64,000 bases of DNA. Origin: Limnoperna fortunei. Taxonomy: Eukaryota > Mollusca > Bivalvia > Mytilida > Modiolidae. Made by a program: the position numbers and the translations under genes. Shown here one piece after another: positions 24,454-35,689 of this stretch (position 1 is the first letter of the stretch; every line of letters starts with the position of its first letter). The notes below the pieces were generated by a model. That model saw only the letters and a program-made list of their open reading frames with translations, was not told the origin of the DNA and did not search any database. The stretch covers positions 63,767,640 to 63,831,639 of the forward strand of contig OX104112.1 of the NCBI GenBank assembly GCA_944474755.1. The letters run 5' to 3'.

Positions 24454-25960
24454 GGTTTATTCACGTTTCTCCAACTTTTGACTTTTAACTTTAACAACAT
24501 CCAATTAGGGGTGGGGATTAGGGGGCCATCATAAGGATAGCTACCTGTTCAGTAGTATACATATATAAGATAATATTTTGTTTCCTTTGTTTTATTTCGA
24601 GTCTATTTTTTTTCTGTGTAAAGTTCTTTTTATTTTATTTTCATTAATAGTATTTTTGTTTCTCATCATAAAATGTTCATATATTTTTTTGTAATTATAA
24701 TATAATTTTATTAAGTATTTATTTTTGTACTAGTATTCCATAACAAGATATTTATATTTACATAACAATATAAGGAAATAAAAAGCATTGGAAAGCACTG
24801 TCTATTACATGTATTAGCACTGAATACATTTCACTGCAAAGTTACTGGCGAAGCTCCATGCGAATACAAAAGGATGCTTGGTCTGCGTAGTCTTGGACTG
24901 TCATCTGTTGGTCAAGGAATCTGTGCTTGAGTGTGCTGAGTCTTGTGTCGATGTCTCTGTACTTCTTCTGTTTTGGTATGGTTGTTGCTCCCGATGATAC
25001 TTGAATGTCGTTTGCCTCTGTCTTCTGACATCCATATATTCTGCTGAACGTAGTTTTGCTCTCTCTTCTTCGTATATGGTTGGTATTGGTGTGGTCTCTT
25101 TGGTGCTTCTTTCTTTGATGATGTTGAGTACTGCCTGTGCCTTTACTTTTGCTGTGCTTGGTGCGTGTGAGTGTTGGTTCCCTAGCTTGGTGATGTTCTC
25201 TAAATTTGTGTTTACTGTTGCAGTACAAAGTGGAACAACACATTTCCAGTATCTTCTGTCACCTTTAGTAGTCTTAACCATGAACTGGTAACCATTCAAT
25301 TCTAACCTGACTCTGCCGAACTTGTTTGGCACAAAGTTCACTGCAAGCATTGCGTTCGCCATTGTGTGTACTAAGTTAACTGACCTCCATTTCAAGTTTC
25401 GTGGTTTATAAAGCATTTATGAGTGATGTTCAGTGTGTCAGATCACATTTTTGATACTTAATCATTTGTAATTTCACAGCTTCTGTTTGACCAAGCTTAC
25501 TTTGATGCATAAATTACTTAATCATTTGGAAATTCACAGCTTTTTTTTTGGCCAAGCTAATATAAATACTTAGACAAGCTGACAAATCTGCATTTAAATT
25601 AGGAAATAATTAGAAAAAAAATTAAGAAAGTTATTGAATTTTAAATATTTTTTATTTAATAATTTTCAAATATTTTATTCATCTCTTACATTTATGCAAA
25701 TGAAACTAAATGATGAAGAAAATATTCAATTATAAAATAAAAATATCTGCTTATTTAACATATAAGAATACTAGTTTTTATTAACATCAATATATTCTTA
25801 AATTATATTCACATTCTATTATGCTACTTAAAAACGTATTTTTTCCTACATACTTTACAGGTAAAAATCTTAGCAATCCTTTTGATGGCCCCCTAATCCC
25901 CACCCCTAATTGGATGTTGTTATAGTTAATTATCAAAAGTTGGAGAAACGTGAACACACC
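24454..25960 (-). mobile_element. MULE-like DNA transposon carrying a FLYWCH gene
   Basis: A 1.5-kb element with long terminal inverted repeats of roughly 90-100 bp (left 24454-24545, right 25869-25960). They share ttcacgtttctccaac and ccaattaggggtggggatta. It is flanked by an 8-bp direct repeat, atataaaa, at 24446-24453 and 25961-25968. Long TIRs, a target duplication of this size and the FLYWCH reading frame point to the Mutator-like group. It lacks room for a full transposase, so it is non-autonomous. It lies in the transposon nest of unit A only. Confidence 0.85.
24901..25416 (-). CDS. FLYWCH zinc-finger protein within transposon
   Basis: A 171-residue frame. Residues about 25-85 fit a FLYWCH zinc finger: NKFGRVRLELNGYQFMVK, then RRYWKCVVPLC, then NQHSHAP, giving a W-x-C-x5-C ... 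H-x-H arrangement. The next part (IIKERSTKETTPIPTIYEEE) resembles the linker between FLYWCH and catalytic parts of MULE transposases. No catalytic domain follows. An overlapping frame (24842-25243) also stays open and could be the true C-terminus after a single frameshift; it ends about 60 bases nearer the element's left end. Its likely role, if expressed, is binding the terminal repeats. It could be a transposase N-terminal remnant or a repressor-like derivative. Confidence 0.65.
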   Translation of the reverse strand: MLYKPRNLKWRSVNLVHTMANAMLAVNFVPNKFGRVRLELNGYQFMVKTTKGDRRYWKCVVPLCTATVNTNLENITKLGNQHSHAPSTAKVKAQAVLNIIKERSTKETTPIPTIYEEERAKLRSAEYMDVRRQRQTTFKYHREQQPYQNRRSTETSTQDSAHSSTDSLTNR

Positions 25961-26984
25961 ATATAAAATGATTGTTAATTTGTATTTATTAAAGAAATTA
26001 ATTAAAATTTCTTCTCTTCGTCTTTTTTACACTCCATAAAAGCCCGCAAAAATCCAGCGTGTTAATATGCGTTTTAACTTGCGCTGTACTTTAAATAATA
26101 AAATAGTAACATTTTTGTATTGTTGTTTGATATAAAATTTTATAAGTTCGTCTCTATCGTTCGTCGTACTTAAATTGCACTATGAAATAATTTTATAAAC
26201 AAACAGACGAAAAACTCTAATAATATTAATACAAAATTTTAAAGGTGAATTGTCAATTTACCACCATGTTCCGAACCCCTGTTCAATTTACCACCCTGTT
26301 TCGAACCCCGTCCAACTGGTTTTTGACTAATCAAGAAACAGAATTACGATCACGTGACTTGCTCTTTCGAGAGGTGAAGTGTCATGAGTTCAAAGGTTAA
26401 AAAGTGAATATAATACCGACTGCGTCGGAAAAAATAAAATCATGTTTGTTTCCTATTGTTTAACAAATGTCAGGTTATGCAGTGAACATAATACAGTCCA
26501 CGGGACGCTTCCGATTGAAAAAAGAAGAGCACATGTGGTTATTTATTTAACAGGTAATCCCGCCGCACAGATCAAAGTACACGTGTATAATTAAACATCT
26601 GGCGGCATTAAAAATTCAGTGTTTTTTCGTTAATCCAGAGAGATCAATGAATAATATCGTGTAATTTTATGATTGTAATACATACATTTTCAGTTATAGA
26701 TTTTACGGATGTCTTATAATGTTTTTATTTATTAAATCTAGTTAAAGTGTGGGAATGAAATCGCGTAAATAATGTGTAAGAATTCAAACTAAACGTTTCA
26801 TATCTTATTATTACAGAAATAGACATGTAAGCAGGTACACAAGGCTCGTGAATTTAATCCCGACATCACGCTATGTTCGACTTTGACCTTGTTGGACACT
26901 GAAAACTTAAGGTAAGAGGGTTTCACGGGTTCTCCCATTGACCTTCCAAGATAAACACTTAAAGATATGATATAGGTCACAATC
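25961..26984. other. Unassigned DNA with a short tandem repeat
   Basis: No gene is seen. At about 26249-26312 a ~32-bp unit (caatttaccaccatgttccg / caatttaccaccctgtttcg) occurs twice. Everything else is AT-rich and unremarkable by eye. Confidence 0.45.
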
Positions 26985-27946
26985 AGCAACAATTATATAA
27001 AGTCACCAACAACCTACTCGGCAATACTAGAGATACCGTCCTGCCATTTACCCCGAATCATCACAAACTTGCAAATCGATTTGGAAACTTTTCCACGGAT
27101 AAAATATAAAAAAAAATAAAAGACACAATCTGTGCACAGAATCAACATCTTATAAGTGACAGCGATATTTAGTTCGACGATGAGCCTATCACATATTTTC
27201 GTCCTGCGTCATCGGACAAGATCAGAAAGATTGTTATAAAGGCCCCATTAAAGTCGGGTTAACTTGTATATACAGTTTACATTCTATTATTGCAGCAAAT
27301 TTTAATAAATCATTGGAAGAGGCTTATGTACCAACATCATTTAAAACGGCAATAGTACAAACTCTGCTTTAAAAAACCTTTATTAGACAAGAGGAGTTTA
27401 CAAACTATCGCGCCGTCAGTCTCAAACTTTCCGTTCATATAAAAAATCCTTGTAGAGGTAGTATCAGTGCGTTTGGAGAAGCATTTAAATGCATTTCATC
27501 TTCAAGATCATCTGCAATCAGCGTATAGACCTATCATTCAACCGAAACGGAAGTGTTCACCACGTCATTGCCTATGCATTGGACAATAATCAGTGCGCCG
27601 TGTTGGTTATGCTCGACTTATACGCCGCGTATGATGTAATAGACCACCAAATTCTCTATCGGTAAATGCAATATTCATATGGAATAACTGGCGATGCACT
27701 TTCGTGGATAATGTCTTATCTTGGTGGTAGAACACAGCCAATGGATCTACTCATACAGATAGTTTACAACTAAAGTTTGGAGTACCACAAGGCTCAGTTC
27801 TTGGCCCTCGCAAGTACGGCATGTTCTCAAAGCCTATCGGTGAAATCTGTACATGGCATGGTTTAAACTATCACTCATGTGTACCTCGTTATTAAGCCAC
27901 GTGATATTTGGAATGACATTGCACAAAAATTAGAATTGTGCTTAAT

Positions 27947-28059
27947 ATCCGGTGGAAGAAATCAAATCTGTTAAAATTAAACCAAGACAGGACCGAACTT
28001 ATTATCCGGTGGATGAAATAAATCTGTTAAAATTAAACCAAGACAGGACCGAACTTATT
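27947..28059 (+). repeat. 57-bp tandem duplication within LINE remnant
   Basis: A unit beginning atccggtgga and ending gaccgaacttatt occurs twice in direct succession (27947-28003 and 28004-28059). The second copy is one base shorter, so the duplication also shifts the reading frame. Confidence 0.8.
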
Positions 28060-28715
28060 ATAATTGCGCCTAAACAGCAAGTGCAAGAGTTCTCATGTTG
28101 TCAATTGAAATTTGATGGGAGTATAATAAGTGACACATGCTGTGTAAAGAACCTGGGTGAATTTTTAGACAAATCGTTGAGTTTGGAAAATAAAGGTTTG
28201 GCAATTCCATTATCATACTTTTTTTAAAATCAGAAACATTGGGCGTATTAGACCTTATATTTTGAACGATGCATGCAAACATTAATATCTGCTCAAGTAA
28301 TTTTGCGTCTCGATTATGAAATGCCCTTTTATTTGGTGTAATGGCTAATTAAACCGCAAGGTTACAACGAATTCAAAACGCTGTCGCAAGACTTCTTACA
28401 TGAACCAACAGACGTGAACACATAACACATATTCTAGTTGAATTACACTGGCTACTGGTTTGTTTTAGAACTCAGTATAAGTTAGCCAATTATGTGTTTA
28501 AAGCTTTAAATGGTATGGCACCTGAATATCCCCGAGTTACGAACTGAGGCACAATACGTTGTTGATCTTTGCAGTATTATACGCGTTGAACAGAAAAACC
28601 TACTTTGTGATAAGTGTGGAAAATGATTTTGTAACATTATTGAACACTTAGTGATTCCTATTCCTGGATTTGACTTTTCCTTAGACATGATAATGAGTAA
28701 CTCGAAGGGTGTCTA

Positions 28716-28925
28716 ATTAGAGGCAGGTACTGCTTACTCGTCCGGAGCACCTGATTGCACCCATGGTTTTTATTGGGTTCGTCTTACTCTCTTTCTGTTT
28801 TTTGTGTTTTTGGTTTTTGTGTTGCGTTTTGTCTATATCTGGATTTGTAATTGTCCCTTGACTTTTGGCTCTTATTGTTCGGTCGGTTTTCTTTGCTATT
28901 TTTCTTATTGACGTCATGTGACTAA
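28716..28925 (+). repeat. Dispersed bivalve-type repeat inserted in LINE
   Basis: The stretch with ctcgtccggagcacctgat, ggtttttattgggttcg and ttgctatttttcttatt interrupts the RT remnant. A shorter relative with tcgtctggagcacctg and ttgctatttttcttatt lies at about 11082-11155 in the gene A intron. I associate this sequence type with mussel-like genomes from memory. Its class is unknown to me. Confidence 0.5.
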
Positions 28926-29442
28926 GTCCGCACTAAAACCTATGGTGACAGGCGGTTTGATAAAGCTTTGTCGACACTGTGCTATGACCTACCGAGTAGT
29001 CTTAGACATGGAAGTTCAATTGAAGCCTTTAATAAACAGCTAAAACATTACTTTTTAGTCGTTTTTACAGTGTTTTTATCTAATTTATTCCTTTTGGTTT
29101 TGCTTTTAAATATTTGTAGATAATTCAAACATATAGGAGATGTTTATATTTAGATTACTATGTTGTCGGTTTTTTACCTGGTTTGTGCAATAACATTTCA
29201 TCCATGCATAGTCCATAATTTTAATAATAATTTCAGGATCAAGACTGTCCTTCGATGTGGTTATATTTATTTACTATGATCTTAATCCTAATATAACCTT
29301 TTTTTATTTATTTTGTTGTATGTTTGTTAATTTATATTTATTTATTTCTTAATTGGTTTGCGTAATGCTGTTGTAAAGCACTAAGAGTAATTAATTAATT
29401 ATATAATGCGCTCAACAAATGCTGTAAATAATAATAAATAAA

Positions 29443-30779
29443 TAATTTGATTCCATTACACGTGTCTGTCATAAAGGATAAAATATTTCCCCGTTTCGTA
29501 TGTGATTTAATTTTTAAAAAATTCCTCAAACTATACATAAATGACATTCGTCCAAAGATTTATAAAAAGTTTGTGCGCGTAACACTTTGGTAACATTCGT
29601 GCAATAACCTCACACACAGTACAATATCGTGAACAATTGACTGAATAGCCGTGATTGTTCACCCTTTTCAATTTTTCCCCACGCACATAGCTAATCGATC
29701 TAATCCTGATCGCATTAAACAAATCAAAACATTACTCAGCGAAAGTATGAAAGGGTTGTTTTGGTTATCAGTATGTTAAACGATGCCCTACAAAACTGTT
29801 TTTGAAGTAGAAATATTGATACAATGCGACTTAGCTTCATGGTATTAATTACAAATTTAGATGTTGTTAATAAACATGTAGTACACCATTTGTAAATATA
29901 CATTTAACATACATATTTATACTCTTCAACAGCAACGCTTCATGTTAACTGATCGTTAATAGTGATGGAGGATCTCAAATAATCCGGCTTGTAAACTTAA
30001 AAAAAAGATTTATGACAAAAACATTGCAATTAATTGTACCCAATAAATAAACGGTATAAAAGTAATTTTACAAATTCTTTTAACAGAACGTAATGTACAC
30101 AATTATTATAAGTATTAACAACTAATATTACTTACAGCTGATTTATCATTTCACAACAAATTGGGTTCAATATTTAGGTTGTTTAAAGGTTGTCATGGAT
30201 GAGGTATGATTATTGATTTATACCAGTACTTTTAAACATTCGTATGCTCCACTGCACACTGAAAGCTTTAAATAATTTATCCAACGTAAACATGTTAAAA
30301 TCAGTAAATCTTGACATTTAAATTTGTATGCCTGACTTCTTGTGATTTTGTTTTACTTGTTTGTCTCATTAAGTTCATTATTTAACAATTTAAAGTTGTA
30401 TTTATAACATCTCTTTAAATTGCATTGATTCTTGTTTGTAAATAGTGAACAAATTAAAATAGCCCTGAGATAGATACTTTTCCTTTATTTACGTATCCGA
30501 CGACCAGTCCTCCTAGATTGTGTACGGTCCATCTTTTTTTCTGGCGAATCTTATAAATAAATTTAAAATGGTATGCAAAAAGTTTCCAAAAGAAATGAAA
30601 CTACTGCCTATTTAATGAGCGTGTTCAACTAAAATGAGGGTTTTGATTTCTTTCCACAAGAAATGAAATTTTGGATAATTTAATAATAGAGTAATTTGGC
30701 GAAATTCGTAACAGTGAATATACTCTGTTAATTATAATAATGTTTTAAATATAATTCTCCAAATTGTTACCAATGTTAA
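29443..30779. other. Distal part of unit A, non-coding
   Basis: No gene is supported. From 29443 to about 30560 it aligns with 53850-54660 of unit B (shared blocks such as tttgtaaatatac, gattcatcatttcaca-like and aataaatttaaaatggtatg). It therefore defines the right end of the duplicated segment, upstream of both GTPase genes. Confidence 0.55.
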
Positions 30780-30801
30780 GACTTGCATCACACGCTTAGA
30801 A

Positions 30802-31785
30802 ATGAACATAAACCAACGTGTTGAAGAACTTAACAACCCGATACTTTCCGTGTCCGGGCGAGTGTGGGAGCTAGAAAAGCAAACAACAGAACTGAATAAT
30901 AAATACACAATATGTGAACTTATTTGCCAAGGAGTCAGTAACTTGTTCGATAAGACTGAAAAACAATGTCAAACTAACGCAAGAAATGTCATCCTCCTCA
31001 AAGAAAACTAAAGAAGATCGATGAAAATATTCGGGTCTCGAATGTCGATAATTGCTTTGAGTTTACTTTTATTAAGCGTACAATTCAAACAATCGAAGAT
31101 CGATTAAACAAAGCCTCCAGAATAAAACAGAATAAGCGGACAAACTAAGGCGAAGTAAGTACAGCAATTAAAGTAGAAAACTACAAGAGTCACTGGAATA
31201 CCTGCAATATAGATTTACGGACAACAGTTAAATTTTCACAAATCTAGCGGAGCAACCTACAGAGGATGTAGAGAGTAAATAACAGCTCCATATTGAACAT
31301 CACATTGATTTTGTTAACGTCCACCGCTTCGGTCGGAGAGTGAACGGAAACCAAGACCTATAGTAGCAAGGTTTTTGTATAACAAAGACTTACGACTATT
31401 GCTACAACATGCTACTTGGCTCAAAGATAAGCCCTTTGGAATTCGAAAACAATTTCCGAAATCAGTTTAGGACAAGCGATAAGTTTTATACCCTCCATTC
31501 ACAAAAGCAAGAGACAACGAAAAAATGCGATGCTTGTAAAGGATAAGATTTCCATTAACGGCTCCTAATATGTACCAGAATCTGATGAGGTCGATAGATA
31601 CGAGCAAGCTAATATGAAACAAGGATATCGTGACATGTTACTTAAAAAACCGCCGCGAAACTTTAACCGACGATTCAAAAGACAAACGTTCTCAAATAGA
31701 TTACCAGATATCGATCTCGGTTCTCACTCGGTTAGCCAGGGACGAAGTTTTCAAGTAAACAAAGACAGAAACACTATCAATAACT
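30802..31785 (+). pseudogene. LINE ORF1 (transposase_22-like) remnant
   Basis: It starts MNINQRVEELNNPILSVSGR with a heptad-rich coiled-coil stretch (VWELEKQTTELNNKY). After frameshifts it keeps IFTNLAEQPTEDVES, VHRFGRR, PIVARFLYNKDLRLLLQHA and LYPPFTKARDNEKMR, and it ends SHSVSQGRSFQVNKDRNTIN. This order matches L1-type ORF1 RNA-binding proteins (coiled coil, RRM, C-terminal domain). Several stops and frame changes are present. Confidence 0.75.
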
Positions 31786-32099
31786 AAAATTTTTTAGCGT
31801 TGTTTGCTTGTCAATAGTGAAACTGAATATTTTGAAGAAACTTCCCAATATTTCAAGTACGTGCATGAATTTATTACCTCTAATCATGATTATTCACATA
31901 TGGTAAATTTTGAAAGACTGTACATAATCGAATGTCTTAATTACTTTCAACAAAACTTAACAGTTACTCAGAACGACTATGACGCGGTTTTTTGTCCATG
32001 ACTATTTTTCTTTATTTAACAACGAAACAATGCTATTGTCAATATTTCAGCAAAGAAAATCTTGCGAATAAAAAATAAGTACTGAACCTCAATTCAACC

Positions 32100-33960
32100 G
32101 GTTCAGTCAGCATGACGTTTCAAAATTGTTGTGGCCTAAAGATTAGACTACAGTATCCAGAATTAAAAAACTTACTTCTATGTAACGATATCGCATGCTT
32201 GGTAGAGACAAAAACGGATAACATAGACATAATCAGTTGTCATGGTTACAAATTTATAATGAAAAACTGAAAAAAGTCGCTAACAAACGTTTCGGTGGTA
32301 TAGTGGTGGTCTGCAAGGAACATTTAGAATGTTACATTGATTTTATTAGTACAGATTGTAAATATGTGATGTGGTTCAAATGATCAGCCTGTGATTTGGT
32401 GCTGTATATAACCAACTTGAAAACATTAAATATTCTTCTAAACCTTTTTAAATAAAATTGAACAAGAATTTCTCACTCTTTCAGGTACATCAAATTACAT
32501 CTGTCTTTTGGGCGATTCTAATGCGAGATGCGAGAACGAGCAGGATTTTATTAAAATTGAATAAAATAGCAATTTGATTTTGACATTTCATGTCAAGAAT
32601 ATTCTGATCTTTTTTATCAGTAATACTAAAAGCATGGATAAAACCAAGAACAAATACGGAAACATGCTTTTGAATATTTGTAAATATAACTGTATGTTTA
32701 TGCTAAATTGCGGAGCAGGTGGAGAAAAAAATTACATACAAATTTGCTTGCAAAAGTTCAAGTGTTGTAGACAATTGTATCCTGATCTACTTTTATATGT
32801 CATTGATTTAAAAGTATTAGAAACTAGCAAACTCAATTCTGATGTGTATGCGCCTCTGCAAATTGTATTTAATGCAAATAATGTAGATACAAATACCAAA
32901 GAATAAACGAAAACCAACATTTATAGTAAAAAGAAAAAAAATATAGCAAGGAATAGTGTATAGATAGCTGAATTTCAAAACAATATTGATAAAGTCAAAC
33001 TGCTTGAACTGGAACAGAAACTTATTTATCACAGTTCTGGCTTATTAAATATCGACAACGTGACCGTTGACTCTATCTTAAATGAACTAAACGAAATATT
33101 TTAAATTTCGGCTTCTGCAACTTTTTGTAATTACTAGGCTAACGGTAAAACTAAAAGCAGCGATTCAGACACTCATAATAAGTCTTGGTTTAACTCAGAT
33201 TGCAAAAGAGCACGACAAAGCTTTAGAAAAATTAAAGACTTTATAAGATTTATAACACAGTACAAACAAAACGGCGATGATAGCGACCGAAAATCATTAC
33301 ATTTGAACCACATCACATGTCTATAATCTGTACTAAAACATAGTCGACTACATAAATAGCTCTATCTGTCGAAATGAAATTTGTATATGCAATTCCGACT
33401 TTAAAAAACGACAAGGCTTGTGGAGAGGATGAAATTATAAATGAATACATAAAATCCACGAATGACTCCTTTTTGTCAATCTAAGTGAAATCTTTTTAAT
33501 AACTTATTTTATTCAGGTATAATACTTATAATTGGTGAACGAGAATAATCAAGCCAATATAAAACATAAAGGGAATCGATTGATCCAAAGAACTACCGTT
33601 CGATTACTATTATAAGTAGTCTTAGTACATTTTTCACTGCAGTTCTGAATAAACGACTAGAAAACCAAGATTTCGAGACAAATAATCAATACTTGCCAAT
33701 ATATTCACACTTTTTCAATTACTGGATTTTGAGCTGAACATTAGTAATGGATCGAACCACAAAATCATATATTACATTTACAAATAAATGTCCGATCTCG
33801 GACATTTTCAGATCAATAAGACTTTGAAAAATACTTTAATATTATGAACAAAAGAGATGCAATCGTTTTGTATCGATTTAGAACTACCAACCATTGAAAC
33901 TGGCAGATTTGCTAACATCTCAGGAGAAAACCGCAATTTGTGCAACTGTAATATCATTGG
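32100..33960 (+). pseudogene. LINE ORF2 endonuclease/RT remnant
   Basis: Readable pieces are LQYPELKNLLLCNDIACLVETKTD (endonuclease Glu motif; quoted in part), RFGGIVVVCKEHLE, ICLLGDSNARCENEQDF (GDxN motif), KNKYGNMLLNICKYN, then KSWFNSDCKRARQSF. The RT begins with LKNDKACGEDEIINEYIKST and DPKNYRSITIIS ... AVLNKRLENQ. The catalytic palm (A to C motifs) is missing, and the text jumps to a C-terminal IETGRFANISGENRN block. The piece at 32574-32906 is an in-frame part of the endonuclease, not a separate gene. Confidence 0.75.
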
Positions 33961-34264
33961 TGTTTTTTTTAACGAAAACTGAAAAGAATAGATGCCAAAA
34001 TATAACATTAATAATCTAAACACTAAAATTCTCCCAGCTTATGTCCACGGACAAGCCAATACTTTAACAAAAGTTATGTTAATTAATTAACATATAAATA
34101 TATGTATAAGTGATCCTTGCTTGCCTTAGCCTCCCCTTCAGCAATCCTCTGTGATAGACATATTTTTATAGTCATGTGTTAATAATTGTTAATATCTTGT
34201 GTGTTTGTACTGTATTTTTTCTCTGTACCAATCCTATTGGCTGTGTGATAATAAAGATATTAAA

Positions 34265-35689
34265 GCAGAAATCACAATATGTATTAAGGACAAAACCAAA
34301 CTTTTCTTTTAATATAGAGAATAAACACAATTTTATATTAAAACTAGAACTATGATTCCGAGAATATGGGTTTTATTGTATTAATTACGACGTGTTGTCC
34401 TTTAATCATATATAGAAGCACATAATTTCAGACCACAGAAACACAAAACTTGCATTTTATGTTCGTTATTGTTTGAGACAAAACTTTCTTTTAAAGTAAA
34501 TCAGAAGATACAGAGGCTTACCCAAAAGAACGAAATCCAAGCTCAAATTTTCAATGCCAACAAAGCTCAAGAACAAATTAAGCAACAACCACCCAAAACA
34601 TATTGCAAAGAAATAAGTTGCACGAACGCCTCAATTATTGTCTTCATAAGTTACACCCATCATATTGCTTATATTTTTAAATCTGCGTGAGGTCACGAAC
34701 GAAAGAAAAGAGAGTGTTACCTAAGATTATCCTTTGTCATGTCTTCAAGCAATTTATGATTATGACCGTACAATTTACTTAAGGTCGACCTGAATTAGAC
34801 TGTCAGAAAAACGTGCTTTTCAGCTGAATACTAAAGAAACTTTGTTGTGTTAGGCCCATTGAGATAAACGCACTCCGAAAACGTCGTACGATGCTCAAAG
34901 TAAATATATTACATACAGCGAAACTGATGGACCCAGAACTTTCTGGTGTAATAGATGATGAATAAAATCTGCTGTGTGTAAATTCAGAAACAATTTTGTG
35001 AGTAATGCCAACTGTCTGTTGGAATCACTGCCACCATACTCGACAGATATGTCTTCGATAAACAAATCTAACATTTGTAGTGTTTTTGATGTCAGGATCA
35101 AAGTGGCAATTAAAGAAATTCATTTCTAAGAATGAATAAAGACTCATATGAAAAAAATATTTTTAGACCTATAGAGCAGATATATTTTTGCTATGAGTAC
35201 ATGTTTATTGTAGTTGTTTGCATGACACTAAAATACAATTATTTTTAGTTGTATGTTATTAAAGTTTAACTTTTTAGTGTATTACAGATGCACATAGATA
35301 CGGTCTTTAAGATAATTTAATGCTAAAAACAATGTATTAAAATGCCAATAGACTAATTTATTGAACTAATTACGCATGTTATTCACCTCATACAACTGTT
35401 CCCGATTAAATTTAAGTTATTTACAATGTCTTAATCCAGAAACGGATACACAATGCATATAAAAACTACAGTTTCGCCAGAGCCTGTAACGCTCACCTGA
35501 CTGACCAAACAGAACTTTTTAAGGAGACATGACTTTTCTCGCAAATGTTGATATTAAATGATTAATACAGACTGTTTCTGTAAAATACTTGTCTGTGTAT
35601 GTTACTATGTTGAATTTTCTAACAGCAGCAAAACTAAAAGTGATAGGAGGTCTATCACGGCTTTATTTCTGCATGATTTGGTTCTCCTG
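34265..35689. other. Non-coding start of unit B
   Basis: AT-rich sequence homologous to about 5391-6650. The small frame at 34469-34690 has a diverged counterpart on the same strand in unit A (5585-5760), but that counterpart is not open, so I do not call a gene. Confidence 0.45.

Larger units (their letters stand above)
26985..29050 (+). pseudogene. LINE reverse transcriptase remnant
   Basis: Several frames must be read together. Recognisable blocks in order are NYRPVSNLPFISKILVEVV, LQDHLQSAYRP, CAVLVMLDLYAAYDVIDHQI (RT A motif, normally LSAAFD), GVPQGSVLGP, NLLKLNQDRTELIII, VKNLGEFLDKSLS, then LVELHWLLV and ALNGMAPEYP, and LPSSLRHGSSIEAFNKQLKH near the end. The YADD box is not found in the expected place. 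Frameshifts and stops are numerous. The 57-bp tandem duplication at 27947-28059 lies in the thumb-coding part. Confidence 0.8.
26985..29442 (+). mobile_element. L2/CR1-like LINE relic
   Basis: A heavily decayed plus-strand LINE. It starts in the linker before the RT (LYKVTNNLLGNTRDTVLPF) and ends with a tail gtaaagcact ... ataataataaataaataa that resembles L2/CR1 3' ends. The sequence just after the tail (aataatttgattccattaca) resumes homology to unit B at 53855, so the element belongs to the unit A-specific nest. A dispersed repeat is inserted at about 28716-28925. Confidence 0.8.
5391..30560. repeat. Segmental duplication unit A
   Basis: Collinear similarity links this interval to 34265-54660. 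Matching landmarks run in the same order: 5540-5830 with 34440-34720, 6920-7560 with 37230-38000, each exon of the GTPase gene with its partner, 15540-17400 with 46430-48910, 17400-18240 with 51400-52500, and 29440-30560 with 53850-54660. Alignment was by eye, so the outer limits are approximate. Large gaps correspond to transposons present in only one unit. The copies differ at many positions even in exons, so the duplication is not recent. Confidence 0.8.
30780..34264 (+). mobile_element. L1/Tx1-like LINE relic at duplication junction
   Basis: A plus-strand two-ORF LINE in decay. An ORF1 with a coiled coil and RRM-like region (30802 to about 31785) is followed by an APE endonuclease remnant (about 32100-32700), a shortened RT remnant (about 33170-33670), a C-terminal piece (about 33850-33960) and a 3' UTR ending with aataaagatatta at about 34264. 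Most of the RT catalytic core is deleted. It sits exactly between the end of duplicated unit A and the start of unit B. Confidence 0.8.

Noticed and set aside
24842..25243. 133-codon minus-strand frame overlapping the FLYWCH gene
   Set aside because: It overlaps in another frame and has a biased basic composition. It was kept only as a possible frameshifted C-terminus, not as a gene.
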